Assembly: GCF_008727875.1 (NCBI RefSeq)
Contig: NZ_VTWS01000001.1
Span: 1,178,001-1,242,000 of the forward strand
From: Larkinella humicola
GTDB lineage: Bacteria; Bacteroidota; Bacteroidia; Cytophagales; Spirosomataceae
Direction of reading: 5' to 3'
Length of the DNA: 64,000 bases
The notes beneath the pieces were generated by a model, which was not told the origin of the DNA, ran no database searches, and saw nothing but the letters and a program-made list of their open reading frames with translations. A program made the position numbers and the translations under genes. How positions within the stretch are numbered: the stretch's first letter is position 1; the number at the start of each line of letters is the position of its first letter. Positions 17,789-27,145 of this stretch are shown piece after piece.

Positions 17789-18891
17789 AATGCGGGAAGA
17801 ATACCGAAGCGAATCATACCAAAGATCTGGGCCGTGAGTCCGGAATTCAGGTTTCCAGCGGTTGAGACCATCACAAGATTCTCGCCCGGAATCACGACAA
17901 TGTAATGACCGCCATTGCCCGAGGCATAGTAAGCCGGATAGCTCTTTTCATCCACGGTAAACGATCTTCGCCACCATAAATAACCGTACTCCTGACCGCG
18001 CAACAGAACCTGGTTGCGGGTCGATTTATTTATCCAATCCGCCGAAATCAGTTGCTGGCCCTTCCACTGCCCTTTGTTCAGAAACAATTGACCAATCTTG
18101 GCCATGTCGCGGGGCCGAATGAATAACCTGCCGCTGGTATTGACCTGACCGGTTGGCATTCGATCCCAGCGGACGGGTTTGATCATCAACGGTCCCCATA
18201 AATACTGTTGGGCAAACTCATCCACGGTTTTTCCACTTGCCTGCTGAATAATACCGCCCAGAATAGCCACACCCCCGGTGCAATAGGCTGAGGTTGTACC
18301 GGAATTAGTTGCCATCGGAAGGCCCAGCGTGTAGCGAATCCAATCCGGAGACTGATACATCTTTCCCTCGCTCCCCGGCGATTGCGGATCGTCGTCATTG
18401 CATTCCAGTCCGGAGCGCATGGTCAGCAAATCGCGGATGGTCATCTGTTTTTTGGCCAGCGTCAGATTGGGGAAAGAATCCTGTGGGAAATAATCGACCA
18501 CTTTCTCATCCACACTTTTGATAAACCGTTTGTCTACTGCAATTCCGACCAGCGCAGAAGCAATACTCTTTGTTGCCGAGTAGATGTTTTCGGGAACGGT
18601 TTGCGTGTAGCCACCGAAATAGTTTTCGTATACCAGCTTGCCGTTTTTGATAATCAACAGGCTATGAATATTCCGGTACTGCTCAGTCGTGATCATATCC
18701 GTTAATTGCTCAATCGGTTTTGGATTTATTTGCTGGCTCTGTAGTGAAGCAACCGACCACCCATCCTCCAACTGATCAGGGAGTCGGTACGTATACGTAG
18801 CGGGCGCATCAGTGGTTAACTGACTACAGCCAAGCAAACCGGCTAAACTCACACTCAGTACGGAACGGCTTAATAACATCCAAGGTATCAT
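17785..18891 (-). CDS. Lipoprotein serine hydrolase, beta-lactamase/class C PBP family
   Basis: 368 residues. Lipobox LAGLLGC (C22) marks a lipoprotein. SxxK is S105-A-T-K108, with a YCTGG segment at the second motif position and GNGGHYIVV near the C-terminus as the third-box equivalent. Family members are esterases, D-amino peptidases or 6-aminohexanoate-dimer hydrolase-like enzymes rather than true beta-lactamases. First gene of a two-gene operon with the beta-barrel protein. A paralog lacking the lipobox lies at 49787-50851. Confidence 0.87.
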   Translation of the reverse strand: MIPWMLLSRSVLSVSLAGLLGCSQLTTDAPATYTYRLPDQLEDGWSVASLQSQQINPKPIEQLTDMITTEQYRNIHSLLIIKNGKLVYENYFGGYTQTVPENIYSATKSIASALVGIAVDKRFIKSVDEKVVDYFPQDSFPNLTLAKKQMTIRDLLTMRSGLECNDDDPQSPGSEGKMYQSPDWIRYTLGLPMATNSGTTSAYCTGGVAILGGIIQQASGKTVDEFAQQYLWGPLMIKPVRWDRMPTGQVNTSGRLFIRPRDMAKIGQLFLNKGQWKGQQLISADWINKSTRNQVLLRGQEYGYLWWRRSFTVDEKSYPAYYASGNGGHYIVVIPGENLVMVSTAGNLNSGLTAQIFGMIRFGILPAL

Positions 18892-19070
18892 TCTTCACTT
18901 CCGGTTTTGTCTTCAAAGGTGAGACGGTTGCTGAAGGTATCAAACAAAGCCGGGTTGACTTAACAAACTTTAACAGGAACGCGCGCGACATCCAAACGAC
19001 CAGGAGAAAGGAGGATACCAAATGCAGTGGCTAACCTTTTGATTTGCGAGGGTATTCAAAAATGCTGTCG

Positions 19071-19078
19071 TATGTTTG
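19071..19078 (+). promoter_or_regulatory. TAnnTTTG promoter box for the DUF3817 gene
   Basis: TATGTTTG 42 bp before the ATG at 19120, with a TTTG at 19043-19046 (24-nt spacing, longer than usual) as the possible upstream element. Confidence 0.4.
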
Positions 19079-19119
19079 CAAAACACCTGACTGGTTCCGT
19101 TTTCTGATTATTGAAATAT

Positions 19120-19434
19120 ATGTCCCTTTCCCTCAAAACCCCACTTGGTCGTTTCCGTTTCATTGGTATTCTGGAAGGTATTTCCTTTCTCGTTCTGCTG
19201 GGAATTGCCATGCCGTTAAAATACTGGGCGGGTTGGCCGCTGGCCGTTAAGTACGTTGGCTGGGCACACGGCGTTCTGTTTATCGCCTACCTCATCGCTC
19301 TGTTTGCCGTTGCTTTCGACCGTCGCTGGTCGTTCATCCGCGTGGTCGTGGCCTTTATTGCGTCTCTGGTTCCTTTCGGCACGTTCTGGCTGGAAAGCCG
19401 TCTCAAAAAAGAAGCGGAACAATCTGTCTCATAG
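19120..19434 (+). CDS. DUF3817 small integral membrane protein
   Basis: 104 residues from ATG 19120 (a TTG nine bases upstream is also possible). Three hydrophobic helices; GRFRFIGILEGISFLVLLGIAMPLKY, the AHGVLFIAYL histidine and PFGTFWLE are DUF3817 hallmarks (YdzA-type). Function unknown. A clear paralog with the same LEG, PLKY, HG and PFGTF landmarks is at 26777-27085. Confidence 0.87.
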   Translation: MSLSLKTPLGRFRFIGILEGISFLVLLGIAMPLKYWAGWPLAVKYVGWAHGVLFIAYLIALFAVAFDRRWSFIRVVVAFIASLVPFGTFWLESRLKKEAEQSVS

Positions 19435-19566
19435 TCAGAGCGAAACGCTTTTGCCAAAAAAATAGTCGGCACTTTGAATAACTTCCGGAGTTACCAACAA
19501 AACCTTTTGCGTATATTTCCCCGGACCAACTCCATTTCACCATCCAATTGTGTCGCCCGGAAGAAG

Positions 19567-20493
19567 ATGAGTATTACAAAGAGTGCCCTAGTACCCCTTG
19601 CCATTTCGCTATTGACTGCCGTTACCCTGGTTTCCTGCTCTCAAACAAAAGAAACCTCGCAAACCACTGATACTAATAGTGATAGCGCCACGGTAGCAAC
19701 CGCCATCCCGGTTTCATCGACCACAACAGAACCCGGAACCACACTCGACCCGGCAACGATTCCGGCTGGCAAGATCGCCGATGCCGCTACCATCCTGAGC
19801 CGCAAACAGGTGCCGATTCTGTGCTACCACCAAATTCGGGAATGGCGCGCCAAGGATTCGAAAAGTGCAAAAGATTACATCTGCCCCACCTCGGTCTTTG
19901 AAGCCCAGATCAAAATGCTGGCCGACAGCGGCTACCACGCCATTCTGCCGGATCAGTTGTATGCGTACCTGACCACCGGAGCCCCGCTGCCCAGCAAACC
20001 GGTCATGATTACGTTCGACGATGGGGACCTGGACCAATACGAAACCGCCGTTCCCATTCTGGAGAAGCACAACTACAAAGCCGCTTTTTTCATCATGACG
20101 GTGGCCATCGGACGACGCGGCTACCAGCCCTACATGGACAAACAGCAGATCAAGGACCTGGCCGACCGGGGGCATACCATCGGCTGTCATACCTGGGATC
20201 ACCACAACGTCAAAAAATACCAGGACCAGGACTGGGTGACGCAGATTGAAGAACCGACCAAAAAACTGGAAGCCATCACCGGAAAACCGGTCAAGCATTT
20301 TGCCTATCCGTTCGGTCTCTGGAACCACGAAGCCACCGTTGAACTGAAAAAACGGGGTTATCTGGGTGCCTATCAGCTCGCCGAAAAGAAACGCGACGAC
20401 GAAAATCCATTGCTGTCCGTCCGCCGGATCATCGCCAGCGGTTACTGGAGTCCCCGTACGTTGCACAACAGCATGGTGAATAGTTTCAAGTAG
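19567..20493 (+). CDS. Polysaccharide deacetylase family lipoprotein (NodB homology)
   Basis: 308 residues from ATG 19567, preceded by a GGAAGAAG ribosome-binding-like stretch; the open extension to 19474 would bury the signal and is rejected. Lipobox LVSC. After a Thr/Ser-rich linker comes the NodB domain: PILCYHQIREW, metal/catalytic motif TFDDGD, HTIGCHTWDHHN (H-x3-H) and HFAYPFGLWNHEA. Predicted to de-N-acetylate a surface or wall polysaccharide as an exported lipoprotein. A palindromic element follows immediately. Confidence 0.88.
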   Translation: MSITKSALVPLAISLLTAVTLVSCSQTKETSQTTDTNSDSATVATAIPVSSTTTEPGTTLDPATIPAGKIADAATILSRKQVPILCYHQIREWRAKDSKSAKDYICPTSVFEAQIKMLADSGYHAILPDQLYAYLTTGAPLPSKPVMITFDDGDLDQYETAVPILEKHNYKAAFFIMTVAIGRRGYQPYMDKQQIKDLADRGHTIGCHTWDHHNVKKYQDQDWVTQIEEPTKKLEAITGKPVKHFAYPFGLWNHEATVELKKRGYLGAYQLAEKKRDDENPLLSVRRIIASGYWSPRTLHNSMVNSFK

Positions 20494-20572
20494 TGTTTCG
20501 CCCCCAACCCCCTAAAGGGGACTTTTAACACCCGAGGAGGCAAAGCCCCTTTAGGGGGTCGGGGGCGAAACG
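20494..20572. repeat. CCCCTAAAGGGG-family palindrome, copy A1
   Basis: Left arm from TGTTTCGCCCCCAACCCCCT, right arm AGGGGGTCGGGGGCGAAACG, about 33-bp near-perfect arms with an 18-nt-class loop. It spans the 3' ends of two convergent genes and overlaps the last 22 bp of the acetyltransferase gene. Confidence 0.85.
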
Positions 20573-20976
20573 TTCAATGGTAACACGTATTTCGAATACG
20601 GTATTTCCCCTTTGTGAAACACTTCTCCTTCCGGCTGCATGCCAAACCGCCGGTAAAAATCGGCCGCCGAAAGCCGGGCATCGCACCAGAGCATGTGGAC
20701 ACCCAGCTTGCGGGCTTCATCAATGACCCGATTCAATAGGTGTGTACCAACGCCCTGCCGCTGGCAATCGGGGCGGGTGGCAAACTTCCGGAAACGGGCG
20801 ACCCCACTTTCTTCAAATAAAGAAATCACGGCTACCAGTTCGTCCTCCTGAAAGGCTCCAAAATGACGTCCGTCAGCATCTTCTTCCAGCATTACATAGT
20901 CAAGCGGTTTGTCGGGCCACAGCACCGCATGACGCAGGGCATACGTCTCCTCTGGTATTATTTGTCGAATCGTCAT
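20551..20976 (-). CDS. GNAT family N-acetyltransferase
   Basis: 141 residues. Acetyl-CoA motif A is seen at FRKFATRPDCQRQGVGTHLLNRVIDEARKLG (Q/RxxGxG/A = RQGVGT), followed by LWCDARLSAADFYRRFGMQPEGEVF, typical of ElaA/YjcF-like GNATs. Substrate unknown. The last codons (VSPPTP and the stop) are supplied by the palindromic repeat at 20494-20572, suggesting that insertion of the element changed the original C-terminus. Confidence 0.88.
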   Translation of the reverse strand: MTIRQIIPEETYALRHAVLWPDKPLDYVMLEEDADGRHFGAFQEDELVAVISLFEESGVARFRKFATRPDCQRQGVGTHLLNRVIDEARKLGVHMLWCDARLSAADFYRRFGMQPEGEVFHKGEIPYSKYVLPLNVSPPTP

Positions 20977-21037
20977 CGCAATACATCGGGTAAATTGCTA
21001 AGTTAGGGGTTCATTATTTTCCAGACCCCGTAAACGC

Positions 21038-22402
21038 ATGGCACAGAAAAAATTTATCCTGAGCGAAGCCGAAATTCCCGAAAAATGGTACAACATCGTG
21101 GCCGACATGCCCAACAAGCCGCTGCCTCCCCTACATCCCGGCACGAAAGAACCTATTGGTCCTGATATGCTGGCGCCGTTGTTTCCGATGGAATTGATCA
21201 AGCAGGAAGTCACGACTGACAAATGGGTCGATATTCCCGATGAAGTCCGCGAAATCTATAAAATCTGGCGTCCCACGCCCATGTTCCGGGCTTATGGTCT
21301 GGAAAAATTGCTGGACACACCCGCCAAAATTTACTACAAATACGAAGGGGGCAGCCCCGCCGGATCGCACAAACCCAACACGGCGGTTCCGCAGGCCTAT
21401 TACAACAAACAGGCTGGCGTTAAGCGCATTACGACCGAAACCGGCGCGGGTCAGTGGGGTAGCGCACTGAGTTTTGCCTGTCAACTGTTCGGTATCGAGT
21501 GTGAAGTCTACATGGTTCGGGCGAGTTACGACGGCAAACCGTACCGCAAAATCATGATGAACACCTGGGGCGCCACGGTATATCCCTCCCCCTCGAACCG
21601 CACCGAAGCCGGCAAGAAAATCCTGGCGGGCGACCCCCATTCGCCGGGCAGCCTGGGCATAGCAATTTCGGAAGCCGTCGAACTGGCGTTTCAGGACGAA
21701 AACACCAAATACGCCCTCGGCTCGGTGCTCAACCACGTGCTGATGCACCAAACGGTCATAGGTCTCGAAGCCATCAAGCAACTGGAGCAGGCTGGTGATT
21801 TCCCGGATGTTATTGTCGCTCCGTTTGGGGGCGGTTCCAACTTTGCCGGAATCACGTTTCCATTTCTGCGGTATAATCTGGAAGAAGGCAAAAAAATCCG
21901 CTGCATTGCCGCCGAACCGGCTTCGTGTCCCAAGCTGACGCGCGGGGTGTTCCGCTACGACCTGGGCGATACGGTGGGCATGACGCCCCTCCTGCCGATG
22001 TATACGCTTGGTCACAATTTCATTCCGGCCCCAATTCACGCGGGCGGTTTGCGGTACCACGGCGCGGGGGCCATCGTGAGCCAGTTGCTCAAGGACGGGC
22101 TGATCGAAGCGCAGGCACTCAAGCAGTTGGAGTGTTTCGAAGCGGGGATCAAATTCGCCAAAACCGAGGGCATCATTCCGGCACCGGAAGCCACCCACGC
22201 CATTGCGACGGCCATTCGGGAAGCGCAACGGGCCAAAGAAGAAGGAACCGCCAAAACGATTTTGTTCAACCTCTGCGGCCACGGCCACTTCGACATGAGT
22301 GCGTACGAGCAGTATCTGTCGGGCAAGCTGGTGGAACATGAAGTGACGCAGGAAGAAATTCTGGAGTCGCTGGCGGAATTGGATACGCCGTTGATTGCCT
22401 GA
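21038..22402 (+). CDS. TrpB2-type tryptophan synthase beta chain-like PLP enzyme
   Basis: 454 residues, the TrpB2 size class (longer than the about 400 of TrpB1) with the N-terminal extension [21 protein letters not shown]. The PLP lysine is in [13 protein letters not shown]; other signatures are [23 protein letters not shown] and LCGHGHFDM. It condenses serine or indole-type substrates with PLP. No trpA or other trp gene is adjacent, as often for TrpB2, so a salvage role is plausible. A 17-bp inverted repeat follows the stop. Confidence 0.92.
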   Translation: MAQKKFILSEAEIPEKWYNIVADMPNKPLPPLHPGTKEPIGPDMLAPLFPMELIKQEVTTDKWVDIPDEVREIYKIWRPTPMFRAYGLEKLLDTPAKIYYKYEGGSPAGSHKPNTAVPQAYYNKQAGVKRITTETGAGQWGSALSFACQLFGIECEVYMVRASYDGKPYRKIMMNTWGATVYPSPSNRTEAGKKILAGDPHSPGSLGIAISEAVELAFQDENTKYALGSVLNHVLMHQTVIGLEAIKQLEQAGDFPDVIVAPFGGGSNFAGITFPFLRYNLEEGKKIRCIAAEPASCPKLTRGVFRYDLGDTVGMTPLLPMYTLGHNFIPAPIHAGGLRYHGAGAIVSQLLKDGLIEAQALKQLECFEAGIKFAKTEGIIPAPEATHAIATAIREAQRAKEEGTAKTILFNLCGHGHFDMSAYEQYLSGKLVEHEVTQEEILESLAELDTPLIA

Positions 22403-22417
22403 TGGTTAAAAACTTCA

Positions 22418-22501
22418 ATATTCGTTATTCAATATTCATTGTTCGATGTTGTAAAGGTAAAATCAATAAATATCGAATAATAAGTATTGAATAACGAATA
22501 T
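22418..22501. repeat. AT-rich inverted repeat after trpB2
   Basis: ATATTCGTTATTCAATA (22418-22434) is exactly reverse-complemented at 22485-22501, with further partial symmetry inside (GTTCGAT/ATCGAAT). Unlike the GC-rich palindromes elsewhere in this window. Confidence 0.75.
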
Positions 22502-22535
22502 CGAACAGTAAGTGAAGGAAACCACATCTTGATTC

Positions 22536-23090
22536 ATGCTAACCGTAAATTTCGATCCTTTCCCCATCCTTTCTACCGACCGACTGCGAATCCGGCAATT
22601 GGTCGAAAGCGATGCGAATGATTTGTTTGCCCTTCGTTCTCATGAAACCCTGATGCGGTTTATTCCCCGCCCCCTGGCGAAATCCATGGACGATGCGGTT
22701 TTGTTGATCCGGGGATTTGACGAACTGATTCGGGCCGGTGAAAGCATTACGTGGGGAATCGCGCTAAAAAATGAACCCCAAGTGATCGGAACCATTGGTT
22801 TCGTTCGCTTTCAGAAAGAAAACTACCGGGCCGAAGTCGGCTATTTGCTGCATTCGGACTACCACGGCAGTGGACTGATGCAGGAAGCCCTGCTGGCGGT
22901 GGTTGACTACGGTTTTCGGGCACTACAACTCCATTCCATCGAAGCCATTGTCGACCCGGACAATACCGCTTCTGCCAACGTTCTGGAGCGAAGCGGTTTT
23001 CGGAAAGAGGGGCATTTCAAAGAAAATAAATTCTTCAACGGTCGCTTTCTCGATTCGGTTTATTACGCCCGATTAGCCCCGATTGAATAA
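22536..23090 (+). CDS. RimJ/RimL-type GNAT N-acetyltransferase
   Basis: 184 residues. STDRLRIRQLVESDANDLFALRSHE is the standard N-terminal signature of this subgroup; RAEVGYLLHSDYHGSGLMQEALLAVVDYGF carries the acetyl-CoA-binding loop and VDPDNTASANVLERSGFRKEGHF the C-terminal signature. These enzymes acetylate ribosomal protein N-termini or small amines; the substrate is not visible. Monocistronic between trpB2 and mqo. Confidence 0.9.
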   Translation: MLTVNFDPFPILSTDRLRIRQLVESDANDLFALRSHETLMRFIPRPLAKSMDDAVLLIRGFDELIRAGESITWGIALKNEPQVIGTIGFVRFQKENYRAEVGYLLHSDYHGSGLMQEALLAVVDYGFRALQLHSIEAIVDPDNTASANVLERSGFRKEGHFKENKFFNGRFLDSVYYARLAPIE

Positions 23091-23233
23091 ATACCGGCAT
23101 AAATTGTACTGGTCAAATGCACCCGGAAAATTGCCTGAAAAAACAACATACATTCCAAAGAAGTTACTAAAAAACAGTGAATTACATCGCAATAAATATA
23201 GTTTTATAGAATAGACCACGCGTTTTACTGATT

Positions 23234-24751
23234 ATGCCACAAAGTAGTCGATTTATACAGAAAGACCCGGACGTTGTGTTGATCGGAGCCGGAATCATGA
23301 GTGCCACGCTCGGCATGTTACTCAAGGAGCTGGACCCAACGCTGACCATCGAAGTGTTTGAACGGCTGGATGTGCTGGCCGCCGAAAGTTCGGATGCCTG
23401 GAACAACGCCGGAACCGGCCACTCCGCCTTTTGCGAATTAAACTATACTCCGGAAAAAGAAGACGGATCGGTTGATATTTCCAAAGCCGTTAAAATTGCC
23501 GAGTCGTTCGAGGTTTCCAAAGAATTCTGGGCCTATCTGGTTCAGCAAAACATTACGCCCTCGCCCGAAACATTTATCAACGAAATTCCCCATATGAGCT
23601 TCGTTTGGGGGGAAAAGAACGTCGACTATCTGAAAAAGCGGCACGACGCGCTGGATAATCACCACCTCTTCAAAGGAATGCTCTATTCCGAAGACCCGGC
23701 ACAATTGAAGCAGTGGATGCCGCTGGTGATGAATGAACGGGAACCGGATCAAAAAGTGGCTGCTACCCGCATGGACATTGGAACCGACGTCAATTTTGGT
23801 GCCCTGACCCGTGCGCTCTTCGAGCACCTCCGGAAAATGGACGGCGTTACCATCCGGCTCGCCCACGACGTTCGCGACCTGGAACAGGAGAAAGACGGCA
23901 CCTGGAAAATCACCGTAAAAAACTGGTCGACACGCAAGAAACGGGAACTGCGCACCCGGTTTATTTTCATCGGCGCGGGTGGTGGCTCTCTACCCCTGCT
24001 CGAAAAGGCCGACATCCCCGAAGGCAAAGGCTTTGGCGGTTTTCCGGTGAGCGGCCAGTGGCTGGTCTGCAACAACCCGGAGATCGTTGAACAGCACGAA
24101 GCGAAAGTCTACGGCAAAGCGGCTGTCGGCTCTCCCCCGATGTCGGTTCCGCACCTCGATACGCGGATGATCGACGGCAAAAAAGCCCTGCTATTTGGCC
24201 CCTACGCCGGTTTTTCAACAAAATTTCTCAAAAATGGCTCGTTTATGGACTTACCGTTGTCCATTAAAGCCAACAACCTGCTGCCCATGATGGCGGCCGG
24301 CATTCATAACATTCCGCTCACGAAATACCTCATCGATCAGGTGCGGCAATCACCGGAAGACCGGCTGGCGGCCCTGAAAGACTATTTCCCGGCGGCCAAA
24401 ATGGAAGACTGGGATCTGGAAACTGCCGGCCAGCGGGTTCAGGTCATCAAGAAAGACCCCGAAGAAGGCGGTATTCTGGAGTTCGGCACGGAAGTCGTTT
24501 GTGCGGCCGATGGTTCCATTGCGGCTCTTTTGGGGGCATCGCCTGGTGCTTCAACCTCCGTATCCATTATGCTCGATCTGCTGAACCGGTGTTTCCCCAC
24601 CCAACTTCGTACGGAAGCCTGGCAAACCAAATTGAAGCAGATGATTCCGTCATACGGACAATCGCTGGCGACCAATGCGGAACTGGCGCACCAGACCCGG
24701 GCCTGGACGAGTGAAGTGTTGGGGCTAAAGGAGACCGAACCGGTTCTTTAA
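23234..24751 (+). CDS. mqo: Malate:quinone oxidoreductase
   Basis: 505 residues. [24 protein letters not shown] is the FAD-binding motif; [32 protein letters not shown] is diagnostic for Mqo. [35 protein letters not shown] and the C-terminus complete the family pattern. It oxidises malate to oxaloacetate at the inner membrane and passes electrons to quinone in the TCA cycle. A YdeI-like gene follows 12 bp later and may be co-transcribed. Confidence 0.96.
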   Translation: MPQSSRFIQKDPDVVLIGAGIMSATLGMLLKELDPTLTIEVFERLDVLAAESSDAWNNAGTGHSAFCELNYTPEKEDGSVDISKAVKIAESFEVSKEFWAYLVQQNITPSPETFINEIPHMSFVWGEKNVDYLKKRHDALDNHHLFKGMLYSEDPAQLKQWMPLVMNEREPDQKVAATRMDIGTDVNFGALTRALFEHLRKMDGVTIRLAHDVRDLEQEKDGTWKITVKNWSTRKKRELRTRFIFIGAGGGSLPLLEKADIPEGKGFGGFPVSGQWLVCNNPEIVEQHEAKVYGKAAVGSPPMSVPHLDTRMIDGKKALLFGPYAGFSTKFLKNGSFMDLPLSIKANNLLPMMAAGIHNIPLTKYLIDQVRQSPEDRLAALKDYFPAAKMEDWDLETAGQRVQVIKKDPEEGGILEFGTEVVCAADGSIAALLGASPGASTSVSIMLDLLNRCFPTQLRTEAWQTKLKQMIPSYGQSLATNAELAHQTRAWTSEVLGLKETEPVL

Positions 24752-24763
24752 ATTAGTCAGATC

Positions 24764-25237
24764 ATGGCAGCACCCAACGATGCCGTCCGGTTTGACGCAG
24801 TGATCGAGCGATTTACAAACGCAATCGGAGCGCATTACATTGGTGTTCCGGACGAGGTGGTGCAGCAGTTTACGCAAAAGTCGGCAGTACGCGTCATGTG
24901 CCTGCTCAACAGCACCGTTGAATTTCACTGTGCCCTCCGGCCCAAAGGCGACGGGTCATTTATGATCAGCATCGGAACGCCCATCCGCCAGCAGCTCAAA
25001 GTGCGGTTGGGTGACACGGTGAAGGCGGTAATCTGGAAAGATGAAAGTGAATATGGCCGAAAAATGCCGGAAGAACTTCAGGAGTTGCTGGCGATCGACG
25101 AAGAGGGAAACCGGCATTTTCAGGCCCTCACGCCCGGCAAGCAACGCAGCATCATGTATTACATCGACGGAGCCAAAAACGTCCAGATCCGCGTGGATCG
25201 TGCCATTATGATGATCGACCGACTGAAAACGAAATAA
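24764..25237 (+). CDS. DUF1905 + YdeI/OmdA-type protein
   Basis: 157 residues: N-terminal DUF1905 beta-barrel-like half (VRFDAVIERFTN...YIGVPDEVVQQF...SVRVMCLLNSTVEFHCALRPKGDGSFMISIGTPIRQQLKVRLGDTVKAVIWKD shortened here by ellipsis) and a C-terminal bacteriocin-protection YdeI/OmpD-associated segment (MPEELQELLAIDEEGNRHFQALTPGKQRSIMYYIDGAK). Exact function unknown. It follows mqo closely and ends at an intrinsic terminator. Confidence 0.85.
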   Translation: MAAPNDAVRFDAVIERFTNAIGAHYIGVPDEVVQQFTQKSAVRVMCLLNSTVEFHCALRPKGDGSFMISIGTPIRQQLKVRLGDTVKAVIWKDESEYGRKMPEELQELLAIDEEGNRHFQALTPGKQRSIMYYIDGAKNVQIRVDRAIMMIDRLKTK

Positions 25238-25268
25238 TTTTACTACCAAATTTTGCAGTTTAATAAAG

Positions 25269-25300
25269 CCGTACCGTATTTCAGTACGGTTTTTATTTTT
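25269..25300 (+). terminator. Intrinsic terminator after the mqo operon
   Basis: CCGTAC (25269-25274), 9-nt loop, GTACGG (25284-25289), then a T-rich tract. It separates the mqo/YdeI unit from the AraC gene downstream. Confidence 0.8.
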
Positions 25301-25329
25301 ATCGGATTGCCGTTCTATTCCCAGGAATC

Positions 25330-26235
25330 ATGAGCGAAATAAAATTATACGATGCCCCCGAATTTACGGCGAAGTTCATGCCCTCGGAGAAATTAAATGC
25401 GATTTTAAAAGAGGATCGCAGCAAGTTTTTTATCGTACGGGTAGAAGAAATGTATCGCCATGTCAACCGACCGGTTCCGACTTCCCGATCGACGATTTAT
25501 TCCTGTTTATACCTCACCGAAGGCGCGGCAAGCATGAAAATCGGGAGTGAATTGTACACCATTCACTGCCATGAATTACTGATTGTACCCGCGGGCCAGG
25601 TTTTCTCGTTTCAGGAAAATGACGTTAACAAAGGCTATCTGTGCGGTTTTCACAGCGATTTTCTGGTGGGGAAATGGCTAAAAAACAACCTGTTAAAAGA
25701 ATTTGATTTTTTAAAGATCTGGGGCCATCCACTCATCAAACCGGACGCGCAATCCGCTCAGTTTATTCAGTCCCTGTACGAACGACTTCTGATTGATTAC
25801 TCCCAGAACGGCCTTCAAAACCCAGGCCTTCTGCAGTCCTATTTATTCGCGTTACTGTGTGAAGTAAACCGGGTTTACCAGTCCGTTTCACCCCCTGATC
25901 CCATCGCGGCAGTGACCCTGACGAACCGGTTTCGGGAGTTGGTATTCTCACTGTTCCGGACGAAACAGCGCGTGTCCGAGTATGCCGCCCTGCTCAATAT
26001 TACCCCCAATCATCTGAATAAAACCGTTCGGACCGTTTCCGGGAAATCTCCTACCAAATGGATCGACGAAGCCATTATGCTCGAAGCCAAAGTGCTGTTG
26101 TGCCAAACTGGTTTGTCCATCAATGAAGTTGCTACTCAAGTCGGTTTGGACGATCCTTCCTATTTCACCCGCCTGTTTAAAAATTTTGAAGGACAAACGC
26201 CAACCGAGTTCCGCAGAATGATTGAAAAGTCCTGA
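25330..26235 (+). CDS. AraC family transcriptional regulator
   Basis: 301 residues. N-terminal cupin-like half (YSCLYLTEGAASMKIGSELYTIHCHELLIVPAGQVFSF) and C-terminal pair of helix-turn-helices about 200-295 (YAALLNITPNHLNKTVRTVSGKSPTKWIDEAIMLEAKVLL, then INEVATQVGLDDPSYFTRLFKNFEGQTPTEFR). Effector unknown. It precedes two small membrane protein genes and may control them. Confidence 0.92.
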   Translation: MSEIKLYDAPEFTAKFMPSEKLNAILKEDRSKFFIVRVEEMYRHVNRPVPTSRSTIYSCLYLTEGAASMKIGSELYTIHCHELLIVPAGQVFSFQENDVNKGYLCGFHSDFLVGKWLKNNLLKEFDFLKIWGHPLIKPDAQSAQFIQSLYERLLIDYSQNGLQNPGLLQSYLFALLCEVNRVYQSVSPPDPIAAVTLTNRFRELVFSLFRTKQRVSEYAALLNITPNHLNKTVRTVSGKSPTKWIDEAIMLEAKVLLCQTGLSINEVATQVGLDDPSYFTRLFKNFEGQTPTEFRRMIEKS

Positions 26236-26309
26236 AACTCTCCTTATCCATCCTAACCCCCATTCTCCCAAAAACCGACCTTTGCATCATCAATAGATGC
26301 AATCGATCA

Positions 26310-26774
26310 ATGTATTCCTTTCTTTTAAGTGTTCACTCTGCCTTCCGATGGCTGGTTCTACTGAGTGTTTTGTACGGTATTTATCGGGGGTTCCGGGGCT
26401 GGTTTGGCAAGCGGTCGTTTACCCGAACCGATAACGCCACCCGCCACATTACCGCCACCATTTGCCATATTCAGCTCCTGATCGGCTACGTCCTCTATTT
26501 TAACAGCCCGTTGATTCAGTATTTCCGGCTCCACTACGACGAAGCCCGCAAGCAATTCGACCTGCTCTTTTTCGGACTGATCCATGTCATCTTAATGACT
26601 GTAGCGATCGTTTTGATCACAATTGGTTCATCGGCTTCGAAACGCATGAATTCCGATCGGGGGAAATTTAAAACCCTGACGATCTGGTTCTTCCTGGCCC
26701 TATTGATTCTGCTGTCGGCCATTCCCTGGCCTTTTTCACCACTGGCCAGCCGGCCTTACTTCCGCTCTTTTTAA
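26310..26774 (+). CDS. Four-helix integral membrane protein, unknown
   Basis: 154 residues with about four hydrophobic segments. Histidines at several helix faces (LLSVHSAFRWL, TATICHIQLLIGY, LIHVILMTVAI) would allow heme binding as in cytochrome-b-like small membrane proteins, but this is only a pattern. Similar proteins are widespread in Bacteroidota as hypothetical proteins. The stop is 2 bp before the DUF3817 start, so the two form an operon. Confidence 0.8.
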   Translation: MYSFLLSVHSAFRWLVLLSVLYGIYRGFRGWFGKRSFTRTDNATRHITATICHIQLLIGYVLYFNSPLIQYFRLHYDEARKQFDLLFFGLIHVILMTVAIVLITIGSSASKRMNSDRGKFKTLTIWFFLALLILLSAIPWPFSPLASRPYFRSF

Positions 26775-26776
26775 TC

Positions 26777-27085
26777 ATGAAATTTCTGACTACCAAAATC
26801 GGTCGTCTGCGGCTGATCGGCTTTTTAGAAGGCCTCTCTCTCCTCGTCTTAATCGGTATCGCGGTTCCTTTAAAATACGCCAAAGGGGATCCCACGCTGG
26901 TAAAAACCATGGGGCCGGTACACGGTTTATTATTCCTGCTTTTCATCCTGAATACCCTGAGTTTCGGAATCGAGCAGAAATGGAAATTTCAGGAAACAAC
27001 CTGGAAGGTATTAGTCGCCTGCCTGATCCCATTTGGCACGTTTTACGTAGATTATACAATTCTATCGCGACAGGATGTACAATAA
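26777..27085 (+). CDS. DUF3817 small integral membrane protein (paralog)
   Basis: 102 residues, three helices: GRLRLIGFLEGLSLLVLIGIAVPLKY, GPVHGLLFLLFIL, LIPFGTFYVDY. Same landmarks as the protein at 19120-19434 but diverged, so an older duplication or separate acquisition. Operon with the preceding four-helix protein. Ends just before a strong bidirectional terminator. Confidence 0.88.
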   Translation: MKFLTTKIGRLRLIGFLEGLSLLVLIGIAVPLKYAKGDPTLVKTMGPVHGLLFLLFILNTLSFGIEQKWKFQETTWKVLVACLIPFGTFYVDYTILSRQDVQ

Positions 27086-27087
27086 AA

Positions 27088-27128
27088 AAGCGGTCACGAA
27101 CCGTGCGTTAGACCGTTCGTGACCGCTT
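27088..27128. terminator. Bidirectional intrinsic terminator between convergent genes
   Basis: AAGCGGTCACGAAC (27088-27101) pairs perfectly over 14 bp with GTTCGTGACCGCTT (27115-27128). A-tract before and T-tract after (GTTTTTAATTTTA) make it suitable for both strands. Confidence 0.9.
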
Positions 27129-27145
27129 CGTAAGCGTTTTTAATT

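Noticed and set aside
21131-22339. 402-codon minus-strand ORF opposite trpB2
   Set aside because: Antisense shadow; TrpB2 motifs on the plus strand are unmistakable.
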